DNA of 19,006 nt from JBARCX01 sp049794535 (GTDB lineage: Bacteria; Pseudomonadota; Gammaproteobacteria; Xanthomonadales; Rhodanobacteraceae): contig JBARCX010000416.1 of NCBI GenBank assembly GCA_049794535.1, positions 1-19,006 of the forward strand, given 5' to 3'. This document shows, piece after piece, positions 7,467 through 14,983 of the stretch; within the stretch, counting starts at the first letter, position 1, and each line of letters opens with the position of its first letter. The notes below the pieces were generated by a model that was not told the origin of the DNA, ran no database searches, and saw only the letters and a program-made list of their open reading frames with translations. Position numbers and translations under genes: made by a program.

Positions 7467-8213
7467 TCAGAGCTTCGAGCCGCCGTCGACGTTGACGGTG
7501 TCACCGGTGATCCAGCGCGCGTCGTCGGAAGCCAGGAAGGCGACCACCGGTGCGATGTCCTCCGGCTGAGCCAGGCGCTTCAGAGCCTGCATACCGAGCG
7601 TGACCTCGCGACCGATCTCGGTCTTGGCAAAACTGGACATGTCTGTCTCGACTACGCCGGGGGCGATGGCGTTGACGCGAATGCCACGCGGCCCCAAGGC
7701 CGTGGCGAAATGCTTCACCAGGGTGTCAACGGCACCCTTTGTTGCGGCATAGGCGGACAGCAACTCGACCGAAGCATGGGCGGCAAGCGAAGACGTGAAA
7801 ATGATGCTGCTGCCCTTGCATAAAACCGGCATCAACTGCTGCACCAGGAAGAACGGCGCGCGGACGTTTACCGCAAAGAGGTCGTCGAAGTCCTCGATCG
7901 TGGTGTCCTCGATACTCGCCGCTTTGGATATGCCTGCGTTGGCAACCAGGATGTCGAGACGGCTGCCGACCGTTGCACGTACCCGGCTGGCCAGAACGTG
8001 TGGACCCTCCGTCTGCCGCAAGTCGGCGCCGACCTTCTCGGCACGGCCGCCGGCCTTGCGGATTTCGGCAACAACAGCCTTGGCTTCCTTCTCGCTGTTG
8101 CAGTAGTGAACCAGCACCTGGGCGCCGGCCTTGGCCAAGGCTAGGGCACTCGCGCGGCCCATGCCGCGCGAGGCTCCCGTGACGAGAGCGGTCTTTCCCG
8201 AAAGACTGTTCAT
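7467..8213 (-). CDS. SDR-family oxidoreductase 2
   Basis: A 248-residue classical SDR. The start at 8213 (MNSLSGKTALV) fits the family N-terminus. The in-frame start 48 bases further upstream (8261) would run into the stop of SDR 3. Only a weak AAGAG precedes 8213, so translation may depend on coupling. TGASRGMG lies at 12-19 and NAG at 92-94. The catalytic set is Asn116, Ser142, Tyr155 and Lys159 (YAATK), and the C-terminus reads NVDGGSKL. It resembles the FabG-like 3-oxoacyl reductase branch, but that label is generic and no acyl-carrier partner gene is nearby. It is distinct in sequence from SDRs 1 and 3, so this is not a fresh tandem duplication. Confidence 0.93.
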   Translation of the reverse strand: MNSLSGKTALVTGASRGMGRASALALAKAGAQVLVHYCNSEKEAKAVVAEIRKAGGRAEKVGADLRQTEGPHVLASRVRATVGSRLDILVANAGISKAASIEDTTIEDFDDLFAVNVRAPFFLVQQLMPVLCKGSSIIFTSSLAAHASVELLSAYAATKGAVDTLVKHFATALGPRGIRVNAIAPGVVETDMSSFAKTEIGREVTLGMQALKRLAQPEDIAPVVAFLASDDARWITGDTVNVDGGSKL

Positions 8214-8257
8214 GATCGCAACTCTTGCTTGATGGATGAATTCAGACTGCGGTGCAC

Positions 8258-8998
8258 TCAAGCATTCATGCCGCCATCAACGGTCAGATTCGCGCCGGTG
8301 ATGTAGGAAGATTCCGGACCGGCGAGAAACGACACGGCCGCGGCGATCTCGTCCGCACGGCCGTAGCGATCGAGGGCGGTGGCGGCCTTCTGCGGTACGG
8401 CCCAATCGCCCGAAGCGGGATTCAGATCCGTATCGATCGGGCCCGGCTGAACGTTGTTGACCGTGATGCCCCGGCTTCCCACTTCTCGGGACAGCGCCTG
8501 AGTGAACATCTTCACGGCGGCCTTGCTCGCCGCGTAAGGCACCAGCCCAGGCGCAGCGGCACGCTCACCCACTGCCGAGCCGATCATGATGACGCGGCCG
8601 CCGCTCTTCATGTGCTTCAGCGCAGCCTGGGTGGTGGCGAACACACCGCGGACGTTGATGTCGATAACACGGTCCATCTCTTCGAGCGTAGTTTCCTCGA
8701 ACGGCTTCGGAATGGCCGTGCCGGCATTGTTCACCAGCACATCCAGTCGGCCGAACGTCGCAACCGCTTTTTCAACCGCACTCTTGACGGCTTCGACGTT
8801 GGCCGCGTCGGCCTGAATCGCCAAAGCCTTGCCGCCATCGAGTTCAATCGCCTTGACCACGGCGGCAGCCGCAACGGCGTCTTTGGCGTAGGTGATGGCG
8901 ACGCTTGCTCCATCCGCAGCCAGCCGCTTGGCGATAGCCGCACCTATGCCACGTGAGCCGCCAGTCACTAATGCCACTTTGTTCGTTAACGTGTTCAT
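8258..8998 (-). CDS. SDR-family oxidoreductase 3
   Basis: A 246-residue classical SDR and the first gene of the minus-strand operon. AGGAG sits 7 bases before the ATG. TGGSRGIG lies at 12-19, NNAG at 90-93, and the catalytic set is Asn115, Ser141, Tyr155 and Lys159 (YAASK). The QPGPIDTDLNP loop followed by a GRADEIA motif and an LTVDGG end are typical of the large SDR group annotated as 3-oxoacyl-ACP reductase or glucose dehydrogenase-like. The 157-bp gap upstream is shared with a divergent LysR gene and holds an inverted repeat, so this operon is the likely LysR target. The stop is 44 bp before SDR 2. Confidence 0.94.
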   Translation of the reverse strand: MNTLTNKVALVTGGSRGIGAAIAKRLAADGASVAITYAKDAVAAAAVVKAIELDGGKALAIQADAANVEAVKSAVEKAVATFGRLDVLVNNAGTAIPKPFEETTLEEMDRVIDINVRGVFATTQAALKHMKSGGRVIMIGSAVGERAAAPGLVPYAASKAAVKMFTQALSREVGSRGITVNNVQPGPIDTDLNPASGDWAVPQKAATALDRYGRADEIAAAVSFLAGPESSYITGANLTVDGGMNA

Positions 8999-9094
8999 TG
9001 CGCTACTCCTGATGATTTATCGATTTAAAACCATTTAGGATCAGCAGCTTGTCGATCGACACGCCTGCTTCCATGGCGGCCAATGTAGACCTGT

Positions 9095-9141
9095 GTATCG
9101 ACCCTGAAAAATACCTTGTAGGCTGAGGGGCATACCTACAA
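9095..9141. promoter_or_regulatory. Putative LysR operator in the divergent SDR/LysR gap
   Basis: TTGTAGG (9116-9122) and CCTACAA (9135-9141) are perfect 7-bp inverted arms with a 12-base spacer. ATACCT occurs twice, at 9111 and 9132, 21 bases apart or about two helical turns. GTAT (9095) and ATAC (9111) form a further loose inverted pair. LysR regulators usually bind interrupted dyads in the gap to their divergent target and repress themselves. The site ends 14 bases before the LysR ATG, which suits autorepression, and lies about 100 bases or more from the SDR start, which suits activation. Inferred from position and symmetry only. Confidence 0.5.
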
Positions 9142-9155
9142 CGCATGGATAGACC

Positions 9156-10055
9156 ATGGAGCTCAGGCATCTGCGTTACTTCATAGGCGTTGCCGAAGAA
9201 GGCAGCCTGACGACCGCTGCCGAGCATCGCCTGCACGTCTCCCAGCCCGCGCTGAGCCGGCAGATTCGCGACCTGGAGTACCAAGTCGGAGTCGAACTCC
9301 TGACTCGTAGCATTCATGGCGTCGAGCTGACGGCGGCAGGAAAGATTTTCCTCGACCATGCCCGCCTGGCTCTGGCACAGGTTGCTGCCGGCGTGGAGGG
9401 GGCGCGCCGTGCCGCGCAGCCAGCAAAAAAGACCTTCGCCATCGGCTTTCAGACCGGACACGAGATGAACTGGTTGCCACGGGCGATGCATGTACTGCGC
9501 GACGAGCTGAAGAACATCCAGGTCACCGTCTCGAGCGACTACTCACCGGATCTGGCCGAGGCACTCGTTCGTGGCCGGCTCGACGTGGCCTTCATGCGCG
9601 TCGAGCCTAGCTTCGATTTGGGCTACGAGGTTGTCGATCACGAGCCGCTGATCGTCCTGATGCCGAGCGACCATCGCCTCATCGCCAAGGAGGCCATTCA
9701 TCCGCGTGAGTTGGTCGGCGAGATCTTCATCGGTGGCTCCAATAAAGCCGGTGTGTTACACGACGTCACCGTGGAATACCTGCGTCGCTCAGGAATCGAC
9801 ATCCAACTCGACCACGGTGTGGACAACATGGCGATGGCCATGTCCCTCGTTGCCTCCACCCGCGGGCTGGCGCTGATGCCTGCCTATGCCAGAAACCTGT
9901 TGCCCTGGTCCGTTGTCAGCCGTCCATTGGAAGGTGAGGCGCCGACGATCGATGTCGCCGTCGGCTACAGCAGGGCGAACCGTTCGCCGATTCTCAAGCT
10001 GTTCCTGTCGCGCCTAGACGAACTGGGGGAGTTGAACGAGAAGCACGCTGGCTGA
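9156..10055 (+). CDS. LysR-family transcriptional regulator
   Basis: A 299-residue LTTR. The N-terminal winged HTH (about 1-60) starts with the classic MELRHLRYF and contains SLTTAAEHRLHVSQPALSRQ as the recognition region. A linker helix follows, then a type-2 periplasmic-binding-like effector domain (~92-290; starts FAIGFQTG, with GRLDVAFMR and GLALMPAY segments). The sequence style resembles the regulators of aromatic or organic-acid catabolism, but the effector is not readable. No strong Shine-Dalgarno sequence precedes the ATG. It is transcribed away from the three-SDR operon across a 157-bp gap, the usual arrangement of an LTTR and the genes it controls. Confidence 0.95.
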   Translation: MELRHLRYFIGVAEEGSLTTAAEHRLHVSQPALSRQIRDLEYQVGVELLTRSIHGVELTAAGKIFLDHARLALAQVAAGVEGARRAAQPAKKTFAIGFQTGHEMNWLPRAMHVLRDELKNIQVTVSSDYSPDLAEALVRGRLDVAFMRVEPSFDLGYEVVDHEPLIVLMPSDHRLIAKEAIHPRELVGEIFIGGSNKAGVLHDVTVEYLRRSGIDIQLDHGVDNMAMAMSLVASTRGLALMPAYARNLLPWSVVSRPLEGEAPTIDVAVGYSRANRSPILKLFLSRLDELGELNEKHAG

Positions 10056-10116
10056 CCGAACTCGTTGCGTCCTCAACGTCCTACGTTTGGGTGCGTTAAG
10101 TTCGAGCAATTCGTGC

Positions 10117-10162
10117 GGGTATCGTTAAAGACGGGTATCCCACATGGGATGACGATGGGTAT
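10117..10162. promoter_or_regulatory. GGGTAT repeats and short palindrome
   Basis: GGGTAT occurs three times in the same orientation (10117, 10133, 10157). ATCCCA and TGGGAT (10137-10150) make a 6-bp dyad with a 2-base centre between the second and third copies. The cluster lies about 100-145 bases before the start of the exported protein gene at 10261, a plausible distance for an activator or repressor site. No regulator can be assigned. Confidence 0.3.
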
Positions 10163-10260
10163 GCCCGGGCGCAAGACGACCTTGAGTGGTTATGTGCGCC
10201 GCTCATACATGCGGAAGCGAGACCGGGTCTCTCATTCAACGGGTGTCGCGGAGGCTCGAT

Positions 10261-11487
10261 ATGGCTCGTCACGTACTTCTTACCTTGGTTGTCGGGGCGC
10301 TCGCTCTTCATGTCGGGCTGACACATGCATCCGACCACATCGAGTCCGCGACCAAGCTCACCTTCGGCAGCCCAAGCACGCTATTTGTCGGAGACTGGAA
10401 AGGGGCCCACATCTACGCTCTGACCGTACCCGTGGCCAAGTCTGCAGCGACTCTGCCGTTTAACGTTAAAGATGTTCAGGGCCCGATAGCGAATGCACTG
10501 CACGTCCAGACCACGGCTTTACGGTTTGAGGATCTGGCTGTGCAACCAGGCACAGGCCTGGCGTTCGTTGCACTGACCGTGAAAGAGGGTGCGTCGGCAT
10601 CAAGGCCCGCACTGGTGACGATTAATGCCGATGGCAAAGTCATGGTTGAGGATCTGCAAAAGATCCCGCATAGCTCCGTGGCGATCACCGATGAACCCGC
10701 AGCAGACGAGAAATTCTGGAGAAACCTGCCGGCACAAAGCCTTACCGTCACCGACATGAGGTTCTACAACAACAAGCTTTACGTCGCGGGTCTATCTAAT
10801 CGCAGTTTCGCATCGACGCTGCGCATCTATGACTATCCTTTCAATGGCAAATCGACTGCGTCCACGATTGAGATGTATCACCCGGTTCATAACGAAATCG
10901 AGACCCGGGCACCGATCCGCGAGATGTCCATCATGTCAGTTGGCGGTCAGCCCACGCTAATTGCGGCTTACACCTGTACGCCGCTTGTAGCCATTCCTTT
11001 GTCGGACCTCAAGGATGGTGCGCATATCACGGCAAAAACCATCGGCGAGCTGGGTTGGGGTAGTGCGCCAAGAGGCATGGTGACTTTCAAGTTTCATGAC
11101 GTTGATTATGCCCTCTTGGTCAATTCCAGCCGTGCGGCTGACCTCCTGTCATTGCCAGCAATCAGCGACGCCGCAGCGCAACCCGGTATCAAAACACCGA
11201 TCAATTGGCCTGCCGATCCCTACAAGGGTGTTAAGGCGATCATGACGCCAATGTCGGCGGCGATGCGGATCGACAACTTTAATGACGACCTTCTGCTGGC
11301 ACTGCGCCGAGACGACGCAACGGGTGATATGCAGCTAGTGACTATTCCCAAGGGCGTTTACTTACGCTTGTCTGATTTCGTCAACGAATACGACTTTACC
11401 GACTACGTCTATCCACCAGACGACCCATTCCACGCGTTTCACAAGGTCGCGCGAAAGCTTGAAGGCTACCCGGAGCTGGTTCGCTGA
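10261..11487 (+). CDS. Exported protein of unknown function, propeller-like
   Basis: The start at 10261 is preferred over the in-frame ATG at 10186 because GGAGG lies 6 bases before it and a Sec signal peptide follows directly (residues 1-23, cleavage probably after THA). The mature part of about 385 residues is beta-rich with recurring short strands such as STLFVGDWKGAHIYAL, GLAFVALTV, NNKLYVAGLSN and ATLRIYDYPF, suggesting a beta-propeller-like fold. It has a single cysteine (Cys239 in AAYTCTPLV), no c-type haem motif and no transmembrane segment after the signal. I do not recognise a named family. A second exported protein gene follows after 17 bp, so the two are likely co-expressed and may act together in the periplasm. 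Exported status is well supported; the fold is inference. Confidence 0.78.
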   Translation: MARHVLLTLVVGALALHVGLTHASDHIESATKLTFGSPSTLFVGDWKGAHIYALTVPVAKSAATLPFNVKDVQGPIANALHVQTTALRFEDLAVQPGTGLAFVALTVKEGASASRPALVTINADGKVMVEDLQKIPHSSVAITDEPAADEKFWRNLPAQSLTVTDMRFYNNKLYVAGLSNRSFASTLRIYDYPFNGKSTASTIEMYHPVHNEIETRAPIREMSIMSVGGQPTLIAAYTCTPLVAIPLSDLKDGAHITAKTIGELGWGSAPRGMVTFKFHDVDYALLVNSSRAADLLSLPAISDAAAQPGIKTPINWPADPYKGVKAIMTPMSAAMRIDNFNDDLLLALRRDDATGDMQLVTIPKGVYLRLSDFVNEYDFTDYVYPPDDPFHAFHKVARKLEGYPELVR

Positions 11488-11504
11488 GCGGTGAGACCCC
11501 AGCC

Positions 11505-12263
11505 ATGCGATGTGCTCTCGTTTTACTGACCTATCTGGCGGTATCCGTCACTAGTGCAGCGCCCATGATCTTCCCGTCGGCGGGAACCGTCCCGGAGAAT
11601 TTGCTGCGGATTGAGGTGCAACTTGACCATCCTCTGGATACACCGCTGGATATGCGTCATGTTGCTTTGATCGATGCAACGGGCAAGCCCATTGTTGATG
11701 CGCTATTGGATATTCCGTTGCCGAGCCGTGATGGTCGAGAGGTCAGCATCCTGCTGCATCCGGGACGAATCAAAACGGGTGTTGGCGCAAACGAACGGCT
11801 CGGTATGGCCTTGCACCGGGGTGAAATAGTTACCCTGGTGATAGACGACCCCCAGTTTGGCTCCCCGATACGGAAGTCATGGCTCGTGACTCCGGCGATA
11901 CGCAAGCCCATCGAGCCGGCATCGTGGAAGGTTACGACACCAGCGGTAGGAACGCGTGAGGCGCTACGGATAGCGTTCCCTGTAATGCTGGACTCAGCGG
12001 CCAAAAATCTTATCGCGGTGGCCGGCTCTAACGGTGAGCGCCTGCCTGGGCAGGCGACTTTATCGAATGGAGAGGCACGTTGGAGCTTCGTACCCGACAA
12101 GCCGTGGGCGGACGGACAGTATGATATCCGCGTGCATCCTAGCCTCGAAGACCCCGCCGGTAATCGGGCGTGCTCAGCATTCGAGCAGATCGCACAGAGT
12201 GCGCTGGATTGTCACGAAGGCGCAGGCATTATCTTTCGGGTCGGAAGGGCCGCTGCGCTTTAA
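11505..12263 (+). CDS. Exported Ig-like protein of unknown function
   Basis: This 252-residue product has a Sec signal peptide (about 1-18, cleavage near TSA-AP). The mature part opens with a segment like the start of bacterial Ig-like repeats (SAGTVPENLLRIEVQLDHPL). A second similar strand pattern follows around residues 145-215 (REALRIAFPVMLDS, ending in WADGQYDIRVHP and EDPAGN). Two cysteines near the C-terminus (223 and 236) are spaced for a disulfide in the periplasm. There is no lipobox and no membrane anchor. It follows the propeller-like gene by 17 bp and probably shares its mRNA. Only a weak purine run precedes the ATG, so translational coupling is possible. No specific family recognised. 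Confidence 0.75.
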   Translation: MRCALVLLTYLAVSVTSAAPMIFPSAGTVPENLLRIEVQLDHPLDTPLDMRHVALIDATGKPIVDALLDIPLPSRDGREVSILLHPGRIKTGVGANERLGMALHRGEIVTLVIDDPQFGSPIRKSWLVTPAIRKPIEPASWKVTTPAVGTREALRIAFPVMLDSAAKNLIAVAGSNGERLPGQATLSNGEARWSFVPDKPWADGQYDIRVHPSLEDPAGNRACSAFEQIAQSALDCHEGAGIIFRVGRAAAL

Positions 12264-12330
12264 TGGTGCGCAGGCCATGCATTTGCAACGACACCCGCAG
12301 GGATCGGCATTTCACTTCGTGGCCTGATAT

Positions 12331-12367
12331 TCCATTCTTGGCAGAATGACATTCCGCCAAGAACGGA
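12331..12367 (+). promoter_or_regulatory. 37-bp near-perfect palindrome overlapping a Shine-Dalgarno
   Basis: Two 18-base arms centred on 12349 match with only two mismatches. The outer parts are TCCaTTCTTGGC (12331-12342) and GCCAAGAAcGGA (12356-12367), and the inner part is GAATG-A-CATTC. As RNA it would fold into a long hairpin whose 3' arm ends in GGA at 12365-12367, part of the GGAG preceding the small ORF at 12375. No T-run follows, so it is not a standard terminator. It may be an mRNA switch limiting translation of the ORF and coupled kinase, or a DNA operator. Confidence 0.55.
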
Positions 12368-12374
12368 GTAAATG

Positions 12375-12413
12375 ATGAGCGCACGATTGCAGTCAACTGG
12401 CTACGCGCCATGA
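12375..12413 (+). CDS. 12-codon upstream ORF coupled to kinase A
   Basis: GGAG (12365-12368) lies 6 bases before an ATG that opens a 12-residue frame, MSARLQSTGYAP. Its TGA overlaps the kinase ATG as ATGA. An ATG three bases earlier in the same frame is an alternative start. The kinase ATG at 12410 has no visible Shine-Dalgarno sequence of its own, so ribosomes ending this ORF could re-initiate on the kinase. The peptide has no known motif and is probably only a translational device. Existence of the frame is certain; use is inferred. Confidence 0.4.
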   Translation: MSARLQSTGYAP

Positions 12414-14983
12414 ACCTTCGTCCGGAAAAAACCGAAGATTCCCCTGAGACGATCGAGTCATTGCGACTTGAGCTGGAGCGGTGCCGTCGTGAACTTGGGG
12501 ATTGCCAAAAACGTCTTGCGCAAATGGACGGTCTTTTTGCTACACAGCCAGTTCAAGCTCAGCTCGCTGAAGAGGGTCGTGTTCTTGAAACGATTGCTAA
12601 AGGGGGTCCACTGCCGTCGTTGCTTGATGCCTTGCATCGATTGAGTGAAGAAAATAACCAACTTCGCGAGGATTTTCGCGACCTGTTTGAAGAAGCCCCC
12701 ATCCCTTACGTATACGAGGGCGTCGATACCTGCTTTATTCGGGCAAATCATGCTGCTCAAGCGGTATTGGGTATCAAGCCTGAAGAAGTTCAAGGAACCT
12801 TTGGCAATTCATTTTTGGCCGATACGCCAGAAAATAAACGCCGGGTGCGCGAGGCATTCGAGTCCGTTGGGCGTGGAAAGGAGATGGGTGGGATCGAACT
12901 CGAGTTACGTCGCAAGGACAACGGCAACCCAGTCTGGGTCCAGTGGTGGTCAAAGCCTGATCCGAGTGGCGAATACACGCGCACGATGATGGTAGACATC
13001 ACAGATCGTGTGCTCATGGAACAAACCAAAGCTGCGCTCGAATTTACACTGAAATCTGGACAGGTCGGTGACTGGGATCTGGATCTGATCAATGACACAT
13101 CGCATCGCTCGCTCCGTCATGATCAGTGCTTCGGCTACAACACTCCCATTCCCGACGCGGATTGGGGAGTCGAGCGGTTTCTCGAACATGTCTATCCAGA
13201 CGACCGAGAGCGTGTTCAATCGAGTCTGCGTCGCGCTGCCGATAAGCTACAAGACTGGGATTCCGAGTTTCGGGTTGTATGGCCGGATGGAAGCCTGCAT
13301 TGGATCGCCGGTCGCGGCAGCGTTTACCGCACAAAGGAAGGTAAGGCTGCACGGATGCTTGGCCTTGTCATGGACATCACGGAACGCAAAAAAACCGAAG
13401 AGACTTTGCGCGAGACGAAGGCAGCGTTGGAGTTCAGCCTAAACGCGACACGTATCGGTGATTGGGACTTGGATTTGACCAATGACACGTCGCGACGGTC
13501 ACTGCGTCACGACCAATGCTTCGGCTACGGCACCCCCATTCCAGAGTCGGATTGGGGCATTGAGGTTTTCAGCCGGCATGTGCACCCTGAGGATCGTGCA
13601 CGTGTCGTGGATAGTTTGCGCTTGGCTGCTCAGGAGCTACGCGACTGGAGTTCCGAATTCCGGGTCATATGGTCGGATGAAAGTGTGCACTGGCTCGCGG
13701 CCAGCGGAAGCATCTACCGGACACAAGAAGGCAAGGCGACACGGATGCTTGGCATCGTTATGGATGTCTCCGATCGTAGATGGGCGGAGGAGGCCCTTGC
13801 TGCCTCCGAGCAACAGGCGCGCGGTCAGGTCGACGCACTTACCAAGACATTGGATGCTTTGGCTACGGAATCTTCTCCTGATCGACTCATGGAGAACATC
13901 TCACGCACGATCACTGAGCAATTTGGCGCGCACAGCCTCAGTGTATGGCGACGTGATGTGGACAGCGGCATGGTTGGCTTTGAATTCGCCTTCGAGGATG
14001 GGAGAGTTGTAACAAAGGACGACCCCCGGTTTGCCGGAATGGATCTTTGGCTCCCGATGGAAGATCAATGGCCATGGCCTGAAGTTTTTCGTACAGGCAA
14101 ACCCGATTTGATTCGCGACATTCGAAGAGTGCCGCCCTTTGCGCTACTTGATCGATTGCTGAATCTGGGTATCGTGACCGTTCTGTTAGTGCCCATGTGG
14201 ATTGCGGGGAAACTCGAGGGTGCGATCGGCATTCGCTTCACCCAGGAGCGCTTGATGCGTGCAGAAGAAATGGAGCTGGCACAAACACTGGCCAATCACG
14301 CGATGCTCGCACTCCAACTGACTCGTCTTACGGCAGTAAGCCGAGAGTCCGCCGTAGTCGATGAGCGCAATCGACTGGCGCGCGACATTCACGACACCCT
14401 TGCTCAGGGGTTCACCGGGATCATCGTGCAGCTTGAGGCAGCAGAGGACGCAAAACTTCAAGGATTCCCCAATGAGGCCGCTGTTCATTGTGATCGTGCC
14501 CGTGCGCTTGCCCGGGAAAGTTTGAGCGAGGCGCGTCGCTCCGTGCAGGCGCTTCGACCACAGGCGCTGGAGAAGGAGGAGTTGTTTCAGGCGCTGCGTA
14601 CGCTTTTCAGCAAAATGACTACCGGAACAAGCACGCAATCTCAGTTCAACATGCAGGGCAAACCAAGGCAGCTTCCCCGTGGATGGGATGAGCACATCCT
14701 GCGCATTGCACAGGAAGCACTGACCAACGTACTCCGGCACGCGCTAGCCAGTCACTTCATGGGCATGATCGCCTATGGTTCAGATGAGGTTCGCCTTGAG
14801 CTGCGGGATACCGGGCGAGGGTTCAATGTTGAAGACAAGCATGGCGGATACGGCTTGTTGGGAATCAGAGAACGGGTCGACCGGATGAATGGTCAACTTG
14901 AGATTCAAAGTGCGAGCGGAAGCGGTACGGCTCTATTGATTCGACTTCCATTGCCGCCTTCGCGGAGAGAAGCATCGTCATGA
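12410..14983 (+). CDS. Soluble PAS-PAS-PAS-GAF sensor histidine kinase (kinase A)
   Basis: An 857-residue cytosolic kinase with no signal or transmembrane segment. Order: N-terminal coiled coil (~10-45), PAS 1 (~84-206), PAS 2 (207-336), PAS 3 (337-466), a linker helix, GAF (~490-635), HisKA_3 helix with RLARDIHDT and phospho-acceptor His661, and HATPase_c with N box EALTN (Asn773), DTGRGF (Asp800) and GLLGIRERV. PAS 2 and PAS 3 are a tandem duplication of exactly 130 codons and share RSLRHDQCFGY, SEFR and VMD segments. PAS and GAF domains bind small ligands or cofactors, so it probably reads an internal signal. The stop overlaps the response-regulator start as ATGA, making that regulator its partner. 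Kinase B at 15655 is a paralogue lacking the PAS part. No in-frame start lies further upstream. Confidence 0.94.
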   Translation: MNLRPEKTEDSPETIESLRLELERCRRELGDCQKRLAQMDGLFATQPVQAQLAEEGRVLETIAKGGPLPSLLDALHRLSEENNQLREDFRDLFEEAPIPYVYEGVDTCFIRANHAAQAVLGIKPEEVQGTFGNSFLADTPENKRRVREAFESVGRGKEMGGIELELRRKDNGNPVWVQWWSKPDPSGEYTRTMMVDITDRVLMEQTKAALEFTLKSGQVGDWDLDLINDTSHRSLRHDQCFGYNTPIPDADWGVERFLEHVYPDDRERVQSSLRRAADKLQDWDSEFRVVWPDGSLHWIAGRGSVYRTKEGKAARMLGLVMDITERKKTEETLRETKAALEFSLNATRIGDWDLDLTNDTSRRSLRHDQCFGYGTPIPESDWGIEVFSRHVHPEDRARVVDSLRLAAQELRDWSSEFRVIWSDESVHWLAASGSIYRTQEGKATRMLGIVMDVSDRRWAEEALAASEQQARGQVDALTKTLDALATESSPDRLMENISRTITEQFGAHSLSVWRRDVDSGMVGFEFAFEDGRVVTKDDPRFAGMDLWLPMEDQWPWPEVFRTGKPDLIRDIRRVPPFALLDRLLNLGIVTVLLVPMWIAGKLEGAIGIRFTQERLMRAEEMELAQTLANHAMLALQLTRLTAVSRESAVVDERNRLARDIHDTLAQGFTGIIVQLEAAEDAKLQGFPNEAAVHCDRARALARESLSEARRSVQALRPQALEKEELFQALRTLFSKMTTGTSTQSQFNMQGKPRQLPRGWDEHILRIAQEALTNVLRHALASHFMGMIAYGSDEVRLELRDTGRGFNVEDKHGGYGLLGIRERVDRMNGQLEIQSASGSGTALLIRLPLPPSRREASS
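13028..13807 (+). repeat. Tandem 390-bp duplication encoding PAS 2 and PAS 3
   Basis: Units 13028-13417 and 13418-13807 each encode 130 residues beginning KAALEF and containing GDWDLDL, NDTS.RSLRHDQCFGY, TPIP..DWG and a terminal RMLG.VMD. The protein copies agree at well over half of positions by eye, and the DNA has drifted at third positions, so the duplication is old. There is no gap between units. Confidence 0.85.

Noticed and set aside
8252..8956. Plus-strand frame of 234 codons opposite SDR 3
   Set aside because: Arg/His-rich low-information translation typical of an antisense frame in GC-rich DNA; the SDR on the other strand is certain.
9003..9491. Minus-strand frame of 162 codons covering the LysR start and upstream gap
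   Set aside because: It overlaps the HTH-coding part of a clear LysR gene, shows no family features, and would cover the divergent promoter region.
10065..10463. Plus-strand frame of 132 codons between LysR and the exported protein
   Set aside because: It overlaps the exported gene's signal peptide region in another frame and has no plausible ribosome site or domain.
12264..12330. CAGGCCA/TGGCCTG inverted pair (12271-12277 and 12320-12326) as a terminator
   Set aside because: The arms are 42 bases apart, the loop is unstructured and no T-run follows; it may be chance.
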